DNA of 64,000 nucleotides from Hyphomicrobiales bacterium (GCA_900473175.1 UCKM01000004.1:1-64000); one strand, 5' to 3'; shown: positions 19,997 through 28,952, numbered from the stretch's first letter. Translations and numbers: made by a program. The notes: generated by a model from the letters alone, not told the origin.

Positions 19997-20018
19997 GTCG
20001 TCTCAACCGGGAGACGAC
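19997..20018 (+). promoter_or_regulatory. Hairpin sequestering the ribosome site of the BTLCP gene
   Basis: GTCGTCTC (19997-20004) and GAGACGAC (20011-20018) form a perfect 8-bp stem with a 6-base loop. The Shine-Dalgarno-like GGGAG at 20009-20013 is half in the loop and half in the stem, and the ATG follows four bases after the hairpin at 20023. Folding would hide the ribosome site, which suggests translational control. Confidence 0.5.
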
Positions 20019-20022
20019 GGGA

Positions 20023-20634
20023 ATGATAAAAAAGACAATCTTGCTTGGGGCAGCGTTTTTGATGATGTGCTTGACGGCACAGGCTGATCCTAGCCTGTCA
20101 AGCGCGGCATTCATGAAGACCGCTGGACGTACCTCGCAGCCGATCGGACATTATGAGTTCTGCCAGACCTATAAAAGCGAATGCAACATAAAGAGCAGTG
20201 ACGACCGTCCGGCCTCCCTGACCTCGAAGGTCTGGACCCTGCTCGTACAGGTCAACAGCAGCGTCAACACCAAAATCCAGCCCGCAACGGATATGGACAT
20301 CTGGGGCAAGGCGGAAGTGTGGTCCTATCCCACTACCGTCGGCGACTGCGAAGACTACGTGCTGCTGAAGCGGAAACTTCTCAACGAAGCCGGCATTCCG
20401 ATCAGCGACCTCCTGATCACGGTCGTGCGTCAAATGAACGGCGAAGGACATGCGGTCCTGACTGTCCGCACCGATCGCGGCGACTATGTGCTCGACAATC
20501 TCGAGCCACGCATCAAGCCGTGGAACGAGACGAATTATGACTACCTTAAGCGCCAGGCGACGAACAATACCGGCGCATGGGTCTCAATCAATGACGACCG
20601 TCAGGTTCTGGTTGGCAGTATCGAAACGCAGTAA
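20023..20634 (+). CDS. Bacterial transglutaminase-like cysteine peptidase (BTLCP)
   Basis: This 203-residue exported protein has a signal peptide (MIKKTILLGAAFLMMCLTAQA, cleavage about residue 22) and the BTLCP catalytic triad: Cys in VGDCEDYVLLKR, His in GEGHAVLTVRTD, and Asp in DYVLDNLEPRI. LapG of this family cleaves the periplasmic N-terminus of LapA-type adhesins under c-di-GMP control. Rhizobial paralogs often lack a LapD partner, and none is seen here. Its role is therefore a periplasmic proteolysis candidate, with the target unknown. A hairpin covers its ribosome site. Confidence 0.88.
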   Translation: MIKKTILLGAAFLMMCLTAQADPSLSSAAFMKTAGRTSQPIGHYEFCQTYKSECNIKSSDDRPASLTSKVWTLLVQVNSSVNTKIQPATDMDIWGKAEVWSYPTTVGDCEDYVLLKRKLLNEAGIPISDLLITVVRQMNGEGHAVLTVRTDRGDYVLDNLEPRIKPWNETNYDYLKRQATNNTGAWVSINDDRQVLVGSIETQ

Positions 20635-20656
20635 GTGCCGAACGCACAGACGTTGG

Positions 20657-20686
20657 GAGCCAGTTCCCTCAGGCTTGGACTGGCTC
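20657..20686. terminator. Bidirectional hairpin between convergent genes
   Basis: GAGCCAGT at 20657-20664 and ACTGGCTC at 20679-20686 form a perfect 8-bp stem, extended by CC/GG after a one-base bulge. It sits between the convergent BTLCP and gamma-carbonic anhydrase genes. No clear T-run follows on either strand. Confidence 0.45.
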
Positions 20687-20693
20687 TCGCGCT

Positions 20694-21221
20694 TCAATCG
20701 ATCTCCATACCCCGCATGAAACGCCGGCCATTTTCGACATAGTGCGCAGCGGACAGCCGAAGCTGTTCGATTGCCACGTCATCCAACGTCCGCACGACTT
20801 TCGCCGGCGATCCGACGATCAACGAATTATCCGGGAATTCCTTACGCTCCGTCACGAGCGCGCCAGCGCCGACGAGCGAATTTTTGCCGATGCGGGCGCC
20901 ATTGAGTACAATCGCGCCAATACCAATCAGCGAGTTCTCACCGATAGTGCAGCCGTGGAGCACAGCGCGGTGACCGATTGTGCAACCCTCTCCAATTGTC
21001 AGCGGATACCCCATGTCTGTGTGCATTACCGCATGTTCCTGGACATTGGAGTTGCGGCCAATATGGATCAGCTCATTATCGCCGCGCAGAACTGCCCCGA
21101 ACCAGATGCCGGCATTCGCACCCAGGAAGATCTTGCCGATCAGGGTCGCGTCCGGCGCGATCCAGTTCGATTCGCGATGCTCGAATTGCGGTGCGTGTCC
21201 ATCTAGTATGAATATCGGCAT
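20694..21221 (-). CDS. Gamma-carbonic anhydrase family hexapeptide-repeat protein
   Basis: This 175-residue left-handed beta-helix protein of the gamma-carbonic anhydrase/YrdA family is built of hexapeptide repeats, for example [20 protein letters not shown]. Metal-ligand-type histidines are present in [10 protein letters not shown] and [13 protein letters not shown]. Such proteins hydrate CO2 or bind other small ligands; many family members have low or no measured activity. It is transcribed alone and converges on the BTLCP gene. Confidence 0.88.
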   Translation of the reverse strand: MPIFILDGHAPQFEHRESNWIAPDATLIGKIFLGANAGIWFGAVLRGDNELIHIGRNSNVQEHAVMHTDMGYPLTIGEGCTIGHRAVLHGCTIGENSLIGIGAIVLNGARIGKNSLVGAGALVTERKEFPDNSLIVGSPAKVVRTLDDVAIEQLRLSAAHYVENGRRFMRGMEID

Positions 21222-21364
21222 GAACTCTCCTCACGTTTCAGACGGGAAACCTTAGCGAACGGACGAATGGTTGGCGAGGTGCCGGAACGCCACCTTCAGA
21301 ATCGATTAACCATCATTAGGCTAGGTTGGATCGATATTATCGAACATCGTGGGTGGAATTTGCC

Positions 21365-22090
21365 ATGCATGCTTCGACACTCAGGATAGAGCCGATTGCC
21401 ACGCATACCGTTCTGAAATGCATCTTTCATGGTGCAGCAGGACTCACGGCCTTGTCGCTTGGCCTGGCTGTTGCCGGCCATTATTTCGGCCGCGACATCG
21501 CGCTCGGCGGACATTCGGAAGACGCGACGCTCCAGGAGATTGTCATCGGCAACGATGTCCTCGATTTGCCCGCCAACATGATCCGTTTCAGAAAGCAGCG
21601 GCAAAGCGGTGTTGCCGGGCGCGTGGATATCTATCTGCGCTGGCCCGACATGCAGGGGTACGAGCCAAAGTTCTGGGCCGACTTCAATAGCGCAGAAGCC
21701 GAAAAACGCATCCTGTTTGCTGCTTTCGAGCCGCGGGTCGATGCCTATGACATGTCTGGTCGTTACGGCCCGGTCTATAGCAGGCTCACGAGCGGACCTG
21801 GGGCCAAGGGCCCGGCGGGCTTGACCATTCAGCCATTTCTGACCGAAAGCGAATTTGTCAACGAAGAGCTTGTTGTCGGGCCGGAACAAGCGGGAAAGGC
21901 GCCATTTGTAGCGCGATGTCTCGACGCAGCGACGTCAAGGAACAATCGTGCCTCATGCCAGCGGGACGTGTTTGTCGGGAAAACTCTACAGCTAACCTAT
22001 CGCTTTCCACGGGAAATGCTGAAAGATTGGCGAGAGATCGATGCACAGATGCAGGATTTCGCTTCAACCCATATCAAGAGCGCGGAGTGA
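21365..22090 (+). CDS. Conserved hypothetical membrane-anchored protein
   Basis: This 241-residue protein of unknown function has an N-terminal hydrophobic segment at about residues 20-40 (HGAAGLTALSLGLAVAGHYF) that could be a signal anchor. The rest is predicted to be periplasmic and contains NMIRFRKQRQSG, RVDIYLRWPDMQGYEP, and a cysteine pair near the C-terminus (VARCLDA, RASCQRD) that could form a disulfide. No enzyme motif was recognised. ATG 21365 was chosen over the upstream GTG/ATG options because it begins directly before the membrane segment. It stands alone. Confidence 0.7.
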   Translation: MHASTLRIEPIATHTVLKCIFHGAAGLTALSLGLAVAGHYFGRDIALGGHSEDATLQEIVIGNDVLDLPANMIRFRKQRQSGVAGRVDIYLRWPDMQGYEPKFWADFNSAEAEKRILFAAFEPRVDAYDMSGRYGPVYSRLTSGPGAKGPAGLTIQPFLTESEFVNEELVVGPEQAGKAPFVARCLDAATSRNNRASCQRDVFVGKTLQLTYRFPREMLKDWREIDAQMQDFASTHIKSAE

Positions 22091-22121
22091 CGCCTCGGAC
22101 GGCGCCACCAAATATCTTTGG

Positions 22122-22328
22122 TCAGAGATCCATCTCGAGAATAGCCATCGAGAAATTGTAGGAGAGTTCGCCCTCGTCCTCATCCTTGTAGATCAGACCG
22201 AGGAACTCATCGCCAAGATAGAGCTCCGCAGAATCGTCCTTGCGCGGGCGAGCCTTCACAGTGAGTTCCGTGTTTCTGAACGTGCGCTTGAAATAGCTGT
22301 CCAGTTTTTTCAGTTCTTCGGGTTTCAC
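22122..22328 (-). CDS. DUF3126 family protein
   Basis: This 68-residue protein begins with GTG. The ribosome site AGGAG is seven bases upstream, and the sequence starts KPEELKKLDSYFKRTF, the hallmark of DUF3126. It is small, acidic at the C-terminus and has no membrane helix. Its function is unknown, but it is widely conserved in Rhizobiales beside cysE. It lies 107 bp downstream of cysE on the same strand, with a hairpin between them. Confidence 0.85.
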   Translation of the reverse strand: MKPEELKKLDSYFKRTFRNTELTVKARPRKDDSAELYLGDEFLGLIYKDEDEGELSYNFSMAILEMDL

Positions 22329-22375
22329 TTGGGTCTCCTGTCTAATCCATTTAGCAGGCTTTTGGCACGCAGAAG

Positions 22376-22395
22376 TCAGCCCTGTAAAGGGCTGA
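22376..22395. terminator. Hairpin between cysE and the DUF3126 gene
   Basis: TCAGCCCT (22376-22383) and AGGGCTGA (22388-22395) form a perfect 8-bp stem with a 4-base loop, 40 bp after the cysE stop. No T-run follows on the minus strand, so it may be a processing or attenuation element and not a strong terminator. Confidence 0.4.
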
Positions 22396-22435
22396 TTGCA
22401 ACCGTGCGCATTAACACAGACCCAGCCGACTGGCC

Positions 22436-23260
22436 TTACTCGAAATTGGTGACCAGCTGATCCATGGCGCGAGAGGGCTCCGCGCAACCGGTTTCACCCA
22501 CCACGCGAGCGGGAACACCAGCGACTGTTACATTATGGGGAACGGGCTTCAGAACCACGGAACCTGAAGCGACTTTCGAGCAATGACCGATTTCGATATT
22601 GCCGAGAATCTTGGCGCCCGCGCCAATCAGCACACCATGGCGGATTTTCGGATGACGATCGCCGGATTCCTTGCCGGTGCCACCAAGGGTAACGCCCTGC
22701 AAAATCGATACATTGTCTTCAATGACGGCCGTCATACCAATGACGATGCCGGTCGCATGGTCGAAGAACACACCTTGGCCCATCGGAACTTGCGGATGGA
22801 TATCGGTCTGGAAGACAGAGGATGAGCGGCTCTGCAGGTAGAGCGCGAAATCCTTGCGGCCTTCATTCCACAGCCAATGTGCGAGGCGGTGGGTCTGGAT
22901 CGCCTGGAAGCCTTTGAAATAGAGAATTGGCTCGATAAAGCGCGTGCAGGCTGGATCGCGGTCGTAAACGGCCTGGATATCGACGCGCAAAACCTGCGAC
23001 CAGACGGGATTAGCCTCGAACATGGCGGTAAAGGTCTGCCGAAGCAGTTCCGATTCCATATCCGGATGATCGAGCCGCTGGGAAATACGGTGTATGACTG
23101 CCTCTTCCAGCGATTGATGGTTGAGGATCGTCGTATACAGGAACGTCGCCAGGAGCGGTTCGCTCCGGATCGTCTCTTCGGCTTCGGCGCGGATGGCGTG
23201 CCAGATCGGATCCATCTGCTGGATCGACCCGGTCATCTTTATCGGGCTGCTTGAAGGCAT
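22436..23260 (-). CDS. cysE: Serine O-acetyltransferase
   Basis: This 274-residue enzyme makes O-acetylserine from serine and acetyl-CoA, the carbon skeleton for cysteine synthesis. The N-terminal helical SATase domain (DPIWHAIRAEAEETI, about residue 17) is followed by FKGFQAIQTHRLAHWLW and a C-terminal left-handed beta-helix: GQGVFFDHATGIVIG, DNVSILQGVTLGGTG, and KIRHGVLIGAGAKILG. The C-terminus may allow feedback inhibition by cysteine and docking of CysK. cysK is not in the window. Confidence 0.95.
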   Translation of the reverse strand: MPSSSPIKMTGSIQQMDPIWHAIRAEAEETIRSEPLLATFLYTTILNHQSLEEAVIHRISQRLDHPDMESELLRQTFTAMFEANPVWSQVLRVDIQAVYDRDPACTRFIEPILYFKGFQAIQTHRLAHWLWNEGRKDFALYLQSRSSSVFQTDIHPQVPMGQGVFFDHATGIVIGMTAVIEDNVSILQGVTLGGTGKESGDRHPKIRHGVLIGAGAKILGNIEIGHCSKVASGSVVLKPVPHNVTVAGVPARVVGETGCAEPSRAMDQLVTNFE

Positions 23261-23491
23261 TTCCTAACTCCAGGCTTGCGGCCAATATTATTGCTCTGGC
23301 ATCGAGCATAAGGCAAAAATGATCTCTTGACACTTGAATTTCCAGAGCGCGCGGCCAAGAAATTTTGATGCTTTGATCGATTTGACTGAAGATTACGCGT
23401 GCATTGAGCGCGTGCAATAACGCATGCGCCATCGTCTCGCAAGGAACGAAGAGGCGGCTGGCTATATTTCATGGCCTTCGCCGCAGAACAT

Positions 23492-24247
23492 TTAGATCGG
23501 ATGGCGTTTGAGAAACTCAATGACGGCTTGCTTGTAGACCTTGTCGCCGACCGCGAGCATGTGATCGCGATTGGGAATGTCGATCGCCTCGCCATGCGGC
23601 ATGAGTGCAGCCAGCCGGTGTGGGTCGCCGCCAATATCGTCCCTCGTGCCCACGGCGACGAGCGCCGGCTGCGTTATCCCCGCCATGCTCTGCGCGCTGA
23701 TTTCCTCCTTGGAGGTGATCACGCAGGCGGCGAGCGCGATCTTGTCGCTCTTGGTCTTGTCGGCAAACATGCGGAACATCCGGCCGCGCGGGTGTGTTAT
23801 TGCTTCGGGATCATCGGCCATGAGTGCTTCCGCGATGGGCGACCAGTCACCGGCGCCTTCCACCATGCCGATGCCAAGTCCGCCGAACACCAGATCATGG
23901 ACGCGTTCGGGACGCTCCAAGGCCAGAAATGCGCTGATCCGGGCGCCCATCGAATAGCCCATTACATGAGCCATGGGAATGTCGAGATGATCGAGGAGGG
24001 CTGCCGCATCGCCGGCCATGAGCGTCGGCGTATAAAGCGACATATCATGCGGCTTGTCCGAAGCACCATGGCCGCGGTTGTCGATGGCAATCGCCCGGTA
24101 TCCCGCCGCAGTCAGGGTTTGCATCCAGCCCGGCTGGATCCAATTGTAGAGCGATGACGAGGCAAATCCATGGATGAGCAGGATCGGTTCTCCGTCGCCT
24201 TCATCCACATAGGCGAACTTCAATCCGTCATTTTCAAAGAATTGCAT
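23492..24247 (-). CDS. Alpha/beta hydrolase
   Basis: This 251-residue protein has a canonical alpha/beta-hydrolase fold: oxyanion region LLIHGFASS, strand IAIDNRGHGASD, nucleophile elbow GYSMGARIS (Ser about residue 97), and the catalytic His in NRDHMLAV near the C-terminus. It resembles esterases and haloperoxidase-like hydrolases, and the substrate is not predictable. It lies 12 bp after the DUF192 gene, which itself follows the twin cold-shock gene, so the three probably form an operon. Confidence 0.88.
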   Translation of the reverse strand: MQFFENDGLKFAYVDEGDGEPILLIHGFASSSLYNWIQPGWMQTLTAAGYRAIAIDNRGHGASDKPHDMSLYTPTLMAGDAAALLDHLDIPMAHVMGYSMGARISAFLALERPERVHDLVFGGLGIGMVEGAGDWSPIAEALMADDPEAITHPRGRMFRMFADKTKSDKIALAACVITSKEEISAQSMAGITQPALVAVGTRDDIGGDPHRLAALMPHGEAIDIPNRDHMLAVGDKVYKQAVIEFLKRHPI

Positions 24248-24259
24248 CGCTGGTGTCCG

Positions 24260-24745
24260 TCAATGACCAATGGCATTGATAGCGGGATGCCGCACCTTGT
24301 CACCAATTGTCAAGCCGAGGCGGCGTGCCGTTCCCGCCTTCACCTCGACAACGAAACGCACCGACCCACCGGAGGAAATGATGTCGCGGGAAAAGGGTAC
24401 GGCATTTTCGCGGATTGCCGTGATACGCCCTTCCTCATCGAGAAACAGCATATCGAGCGCCGAAGGCGTATTCTCCATCCACATGGTGACCAGGCGCGAT
24501 TTATCAAAGACGAAGAGCATCGCACTATCGTCCTTGAGGTCAGTGCGGAACATCAGGCCCCGCTCGCGCTCTTCATCGGTATCGGCGATCTCGACACGAA
24601 ACGGCACATCGCCCTTGGCGGTGTTGACGGTCAATGGCGCGGCATCGATCGGGAGATGCATTGGCGCCTGATCGAGGGCCAACACCGAAAATGTCGAGAA
24701 CACGAAAAGAATCAGTCCGGCCAAAAGTGAGGTCACGCGGGACAT
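24260..24745 (-). CDS. Exported DUF192 family protein
   Basis: This 161-residue protein has a signal peptide (LLAGLILFVFSTFSVLALDQ) and a DUF192 beta-barrel domain with the conserved ADTDEERERGLMFRTDL, MLFVFDKSRLVTMWMENT and LDMLFLDEEGRI. The family is found in many bacteria and archaea, often exported, with no established activity. It begins 9 bp after the twin cold-shock gene stop. The pairing csp-DUF192 is frequent in Rhizobiales, but its meaning is unknown. Confidence 0.87.
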   Translation of the reverse strand: MSRVTSLLAGLILFVFSTFSVLALDQAPMHLPIDAAPLTVNTAKGDVPFRVEIADTDEERERGLMFRTDLKDDSAMLFVFDKSRLVTMWMENTPSALDMLFLDEEGRITAIRENAVPFSRDIISSGGSVRFVVEVKAGTARRLGLTIGDKVRHPAINAIGH

Positions 24746-24754
24746 GCGGGAACT

Positions 24755-25336
24755 TCAGTGCGAGGACGGCAACTGCGTGCCGATATCGGGGTGGATTTCC
24801 GACGCCATCAGGCCCTTTTCCCCATGACCGAAACGGATGAGCACGACCTGTCCAGGCCGAAGTTCAGTCAGGCCGAAATGGCGAAGCGTCTCCATGTGGA
24901 TGAAAATATCTTCGGTCCCCTCGCCACGGGTCAGAAATCCAAACCCTTTCGTCCGGTTGAACCACTTGACCAGCACCCGCTCGAGCCCGCTTGAAGGCGT
25001 GACGGTGACATGGGTGCGCACCGGCGGCATATCAGTCGGATGAACCGCGGTGGAGTTATCCATGGACTTGACGTGAAAGCATTGCATGCCACGATCGCCC
25101 TGCTTGACCTCGCAGACGACACGCGCGCCTTCGAGCGCTGTCTGAAAACCGTCACGGCGCAGACATGTGACATGGAGCAGGATGTCGGGAAGGTCGCCAC
25201 TGTCCGGGACGATGAAGCCGTATCCCTTGGCCACATCAAACCACTTTATCGCGCCCGAAACCTCGATGAGGTCCAAACTATCACTCAAACCTTCATCGTC
25301 TTGGGATTGCCGGGCTGATACTGGTCTGTCAGACAT
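24755..25336 (-). CDS. Twin cold-shock domain protein
   Basis: This 193-residue protein holds two cold-shock domains. Domain 1 (about residues 16-80) has AIKWFDVAKGYGFIVPD with the RNP1 motif KGYGFI, then DILLHVTCLRRDG. Domain 2 (about residues 115-180) has LVKWFNRTKGFGFLTRGEG and DIFIHMETLRHFG. Both keep aromatic nucleic-acid-binding residues. It probably binds single-stranded RNA or DNA, and the longer-than-usual size reflects domain duplication. ATG 25336 was preferred over an upstream start because it begins the polar N-terminus MSDRPVSARQ. Confidence 0.9.
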   Translation of the reverse strand: MSDRPVSARQSQDDEGLSDSLDLIEVSGAIKWFDVAKGYGFIVPDSGDLPDILLHVTCLRRDGFQTALEGARVVCEVKQGDRGMQCFHVKSMDNSTAVHPTDMPPVRTHVTVTPSSGLERVLVKWFNRTKGFGFLTRGEGTEDIFIHMETLRHFGLTELRPGQVVLIRFGHGEKGLMASEIHPDIGTQLPSSH

Positions 25337-25607
25337 GAAGCGAGCCCCTCCTCTCCTACAAGAAACCACTGATTCTCTTCTTTAAGAATAACACCTGACC
25401 AAGGCCAGAGAGCAAGTATCATCTGCCTGTTTTTGTTGAAAACCACAGGCAAAACTGTTGAATATTATCCACAACCGTGACCGGCATCGCCACAAATTTG
25501 TCGAGCTAATTATTAAGTGTTACGAATTCCCGCCGGTCCTCAACCTAAGTTACAAGTATGGTTGTGGACGCAATTCAATCACGACGAAAAGAAACCGAAG
25601 GCAAAAG

Positions 25608-26048
25608 ATGCGTTATCTTCACACAATGGTCCGTGTCCGCGACATCGACGAGTCGCTGGATTTCTATTGCAACAAATTCGGCCTGGAAGAAGTTCGCCGC
25701 ACCGAAAACGAGAGAGGCCGGTTCACGCTCATCTTTCTGGCGGCACCCGAAGACAAGGGCAGATCAGCGGCCGAACGCGCGCCCGAACTCGAATTGACCT
25801 ATAATTGGGATCCGGAAGAATATAAGGGTGGGCGCAATTTCGGTCACCTCGCCTATGTGGTCGACAATATCTACGAGACCTGCCAGCGGCTTCAGGACAA
25901 GGGTGTTACCATCAACCGGCCGCCACGTGACGGCAACATGGCCTTCGTTCGCTCGCCCGACGGCATCTCGATTGAATTGATCCAGAAGGGTTCACCCCTG
26001 CCGCAGCAGGAGCCGTGGCTGTCGATGCCAAACACCGGCACCTGGTAA
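25608..26048 (+). CDS. gloA: Lactoylglutathione lyase (glyoxalase I)
   Basis: This 146-residue metalloenzyme converts the hemithioacetal of methylglyoxal and glutathione to S-lactoylglutathione. The fold halves are visible: [18 protein letters not shown] (metal-ligand His at position 5) and [13 protein letters not shown] (second His), with metal Glu in ELELTYNW and SIELIQKG. Length matches the short, Ni-type bacterial enzyme. ATG 25608 follows a purine-rich stretch. It is upstream of the acyl-CoA carboxylase gene, with a separate promoter likely. Confidence 0.93.
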   Translation: MRYLHTMVRVRDIDESLDFYCNKFGLEEVRRTENERGRFTLIFLAAPEDKGRSAAERAPELELTYNWDPEEYKGGRNFGHLAYVVDNIYETCQRLQDKGVTINRPPRDGNMAFVRSPDGISIELIQKGSPLPQQEPWLSMPNTGTW

Positions 26049-26166
26049 CACGTTGATTCATTGCTGCGGGATATGGGCGCCTCAACGCCCATATCTTCGT
26101 CGCCACAAACGCCTTCCAAGCGCCCTCCTCTCCTGATATCAAAAATGTCAGATTGAGGAGGATGCC

Positions 26167-27699
26167 ATGAAGGATGTGCTAATCGAGCTTGAGCGCCGTC
26201 GAACCATAGCGCGCGAAGGTGGCGGCGCGGCGCGCATCGCGGCGCAGCACAAGCGCGGCAAGCTTACCGCACGGGAGCGCATCGACATATTCCTCGATGA
26301 AGGTTCGTTCGAGGAGTTCGACATGTTTGTCGAACACCGATCCACTGATTTCGGCATGGAAGAGACCAAATTCGCCGGCGATGGTGTCGTCACCGGCTGG
26401 GGGACGATCAACGGTCGCACGGTCTTTGTGTTCGCCAAGGACTTTACCGTGTTCGGCGGATCGCTGTCAGAGGCACATGCGGAAAAGGTCCAGAAAATTC
26501 AGGACATGGCGCTGCGCAATCGCGCGCCTGTCATTGGTCTCTACGATGCGGGTGGAGCGCGCATCCAGGAAGGCGTGGCAGCGCTTGGGGGGTATGCAGA
26601 GATCTTCCAGCGCAATGTCCTGGCTTCCGGCGTCATCCCGCAGATTTCGGTAATCATGGGGCCGTGCGCAGGTGGCGACGTCTACTCGCCAGCGATGACC
26701 GATTTCATCTTCATGGTGCGCGATACCTCCTACATGTTCGTAACCGGACCAGACGTGGTTAAAACGGTAACGAACGAGACGGTGACGGCCGAACAGCTCG
26801 GCGGCGCCTCCATCCACACGACGAAATCGTCGATTGCGGACGGGGCTTATGACAATGATGTGGTCGCGCTCCTGCAGATGCGTCGATTGATCGATTTTCT
26901 GCCCGCCTCTAATACCGCCAGCATCCCGGAACTCGAATGCTATCAGTCGACCGAAGAACCCGACTATTCGCTCGACAGGCTCATACCCGACAATGCCAAC
27001 AAGCCTTATGACATAAAGGAATTGGTGCGCAAAACGGTCGATGAAGGCGATTTCTTCGAAATCCAGGAAAGTTTTGCGCGCAATATCGTCGTCGGATTTG
27101 GCCGCATCGAAGGGCGCACCGTCGGCATCGTCGGCAACCAGCCAATGGTCCTTGCCGGCGTTCTCGACAGTGACGCGTCACGCAAGGCGGCCCGGTTCGT
27201 CCGCTTCTGCGATTGCTTCAATATTCCGATCGTCACCTTCGTCGATGTTCCGGGCTTTCTGCCTGGCACAGCCCAGGAATATGGCGGGCTGATCAAGCAC
27301 GGCGCCAAGCTGCTTTTCGCCTACGCCGAAGCCACAGTACCAAAGATTACCGTGATCACGCGCAAAGCCTATGGCGGGGCCTACGATGTCATGGCGTCAA
27401 AGCACCTGCGCGGAGATATCAATTATGCGTGGCCGTCAGCCCAGATCGCCGTGATGGGTGCAAAGGGTGCGGTCGAGATCATCTATCGCAAGGATATTGG
27501 TGACGCCGACAAGATCGCGGCGCACACCAAACGCTATGAAGACCGGTTTCTGTCGCCATTCGTTGCCGCGGAGCGCGGCTATGTCGACGAAGTCATCATG
27601 CCCCACTCGACCCGCAAGCGGATATCAAGGGCACTGCGCATGTTGCGCAACAAGGATCTCGAAAATCCCTGGAAAAAGCACGACAACATTCCACTTTGA
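26167..27699 (+). CDS. pccB: Acyl-CoA carboxylase beta subunit (propionyl-CoA carboxylase type)
   Basis: This 510-residue carboxyltransferase subunit moves CO2 from biotin to propionyl-CoA or a related acyl-CoA. The N-terminal crotonase-like half has [20 protein letters not shown] and [19 protein letters not shown]. The C-terminal half has [20 protein letters not shown], with [14 protein letters not shown] near residue 400. A biotin carboxylase partner (pccA) is not within the window downstream, where two small genes and a convergent gene follow. GAGGA five bases before the ATG supports the start. Propionyl specificity is inferred from family resemblance. This would fit valine/isoleucine breakdown feeding from the bkd operon. 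Confidence 0.93.
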   Translation: MKDVLIELERRRTIAREGGGAARIAAQHKRGKLTARERIDIFLDEGSFEEFDMFVEHRSTDFGMEETKFAGDGVVTGWGTINGRTVFVFAKDFTVFGGSLSEAHAEKVQKIQDMALRNRAPVIGLYDAGGARIQEGVAALGGYAEIFQRNVLASGVIPQISVIMGPCAGGDVYSPAMTDFIFMVRDTSYMFVTGPDVVKTVTNETVTAEQLGGASIHTTKSSIADGAYDNDVVALLQMRRLIDFLPASNTASIPELECYQSTEEPDYSLDRLIPDNANKPYDIKELVRKTVDEGDFFEIQESFARNIVVGFGRIEGRTVGIVGNQPMVLAGVLDSDASRKAARFVRFCDCFNIPIVTFVDVPGFLPGTAQEYGGLIKHGAKLLFAYAEATVPKITVITRKAYGGAYDVMASKHLRGDINYAWPSAQIAVMGAKGAVEIIYRKDIGDADKIAAHTKRYEDRFLSPFVAAERGYVDEVIMPHSTRKRISRALRMLRNKDLENPWKKHDNIPL

Positions 27700-27736
27700 A
27701 AACATTGCCGGAATTTGGTCGTGACAGATTACTGCT

Positions 27737-27919
27737 TTAGCGACGGAAGCTGAAACCGCCGTTGGATTCCCTCAAGATCTGGGAAATCGTGCGCTTGTCG
27801 CAAGGTTCGGCCAGCTTCGTCTTGGCCTTGATCAAGGCGGACTTTGCTTTTGCGACGTTGGCAATTTTCATAACATTTGTTTCAGTCGAAGACGAATTGT
27901 CTTTACTTATTGTTATCAT
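27737..27919 (-). CDS. Small basic protein of unknown function (60 aa)
   Basis: This 60-residue reading frame begins at ATG 27919 with GAGAGG seven bases upstream. The product is hydrophilic and lysine-rich in the middle (KIANVAKAKSALIKAKTKL, likely an amphipathic helix) and ends SNGGFSFRR. It has no membrane helix and no recognisable domain. The good ribosome site supports it being real; codon use is more AT-rich than its neighbours. It converges on pccB, with 37 bp between the stops. Confidence 0.45.
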   Translation of the reverse strand: MITISKDNSSSTETNVMKIANVAKAKSALIKAKTKLAEPCDKRTISQILRESNGGFSFRR

Positions 27920-28265
27920 TCGGCGACCTCTCCACTTAAAATTACTCACAAACAAGAGTAACTTTTCCCGCTGCACACGTTTATATTTCGTTGCATGATA
28001 GTCATATACGCAAACTAAACCGATTTAACAAATCACTCTTTGTATCGAATTTTGACTTGTATTTGAACAAAACCAATAAATTACGAATAGGTTCCCCGCC
28101 AATGAATGCAGCTGGCGATTTATTTCAACGTGCAGCCCACACGGAAATTAAATTCCACGTTCAGCTGCTGAAACTTTCGTAAAATTACGTTACACGAGCA
28201 TTTTGCCGTGCTTCGTGCGGGTCCGAACTGCCGCGCCTGAACGGCGAACATGGCTCAAAGCGGGA
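27920..28265. other. AT-rich intergenic stretch
   Basis: About 346 bp with no supported gene. A hairpin TTACTC (27942-27947)/GAGTAA (27956-27961) followed on the minus strand by ATTTT could terminate minus-strand transcripts from the small gene upstream. A 26-codon plus-strand frame near 28102-28182 has no ribosome site and was not called. Confidence 0.5.
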
Positions 28266-28445
28266 CTAGCCGGCGCTGATACCGACCTTGCTCTGGATTT
28301 CGTCGATGGTTTCCTTGACGAAGAACGTCAGGCCTGCAGTCGTCGTCACGATATGCGTCCCGGTCCCGTAGGGGTTGAAAGAGACAACGTGATTGAAATT
28401 GAGTGTGATGTGATCGCCATTCACGTCCGTCAACTTGATCCACAT
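28266..28445 (-). CDS. Small FlbD-like protein (59 aa)
   Basis: This 59-residue protein begins MWIKLTDVNGDHITLNFN and ends VKETIDEIQSKVG. The layout (I/W-KLT-x-NG, then N-x-D/N, a beta-hairpin, then F/V-VKE-x-I/V-E/D-E-I) resembles the FlbD family, small proteins often placed in flagellar operons. No flagellar gene is near, so a flagellar role is not implied. GGGAGG lies seven bases before the ATG. It is downstream of the GFA gene on the same strand (77-bp gap). Confidence 0.6.
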   Translation of the reverse strand: MWIKLTDVNGDHITLNFNHVVSFNPYGTGTHIVTTTAGLTFFVKETIDEIQSKVGISAG

Positions 28446-28522
28446 GGCCCGACCTCCCTGTTTGAGCATTCTATGGTTCCAACGAAGCAGGATTCTCCCA
28501 ATCAGGCAATCGCTTGCCGGCG

Positions 28523-28888
28523 CTACCAGAGGTTTCTTCCATCGACAGTTTGTACGGGCAAAGTGGCGATGTCGAAATCGTCGAAAAGGCGCACATTGAC
28601 GCTGACGCGGGGATTCTCGAGGTCCGGCTTGTGGTCGGTCCAGGTTGGAACCTGGGAGAAGGTACCGCAGCCGCAGATGTTGCAATGATGGTGCTTGTTC
28701 ATGCCGTTGCGCGCGTAGACCGCGTCGGCTTCCGCTGTCACTGACAGTGTCACCTTGTCAGGCGTATAATAGGCCCAGAGCACGCCGCGTTTGGTGCAGA
28801 AAGTGCACGTACAGGCGGTAGCCACTGACGGTGCCTCGCTCACTTCAAACTTGATTGCGCCGCAATGGCAGCTTGCCAGAATTGCCAT
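28523..28888 (-). CDS. GFA (glutathione-dependent formaldehyde-activating) family protein
   Basis: This 121-residue zinc-binding protein of the GFA/CENP-V fold has the cysteine clusters SCHCGAIKFEV near residue 6, CTCTFCTKRG near residue 25, and HHHCNICGCG near residue 66. The family includes glutathione-dependent formaldehyde-activating enzyme and many proteins of unknown substrate. The two zinc-site groups appear complete. It is probably cytoplasmic. Its physical neighbour is the small FlbD-like gene, with no functional link visible. Confidence 0.88.
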   Translation of the reverse strand: MAILASCHCGAIKFEVSEAPSVATACTCTFCTKRGVLWAYYTPDKVTLSVTAEADAVYARNGMNKHHHCNICGCGTFSQVPTWTDHKPDLENPRVSVNVRLFDDFDIATLPVQTVDGRNLW

Positions 28889-28952
28889 GGATTCCTCCCA
28901 TGCCGCTGTTTCAACAATCTATCGGAAACGGAGAATTTCAGGTTCCGTGCGC

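Noticed and set aside
28102-28182. 26-codon plus-strand frame
   Set aside because: No ribosome site and no hydrophobic or domain-like pattern.
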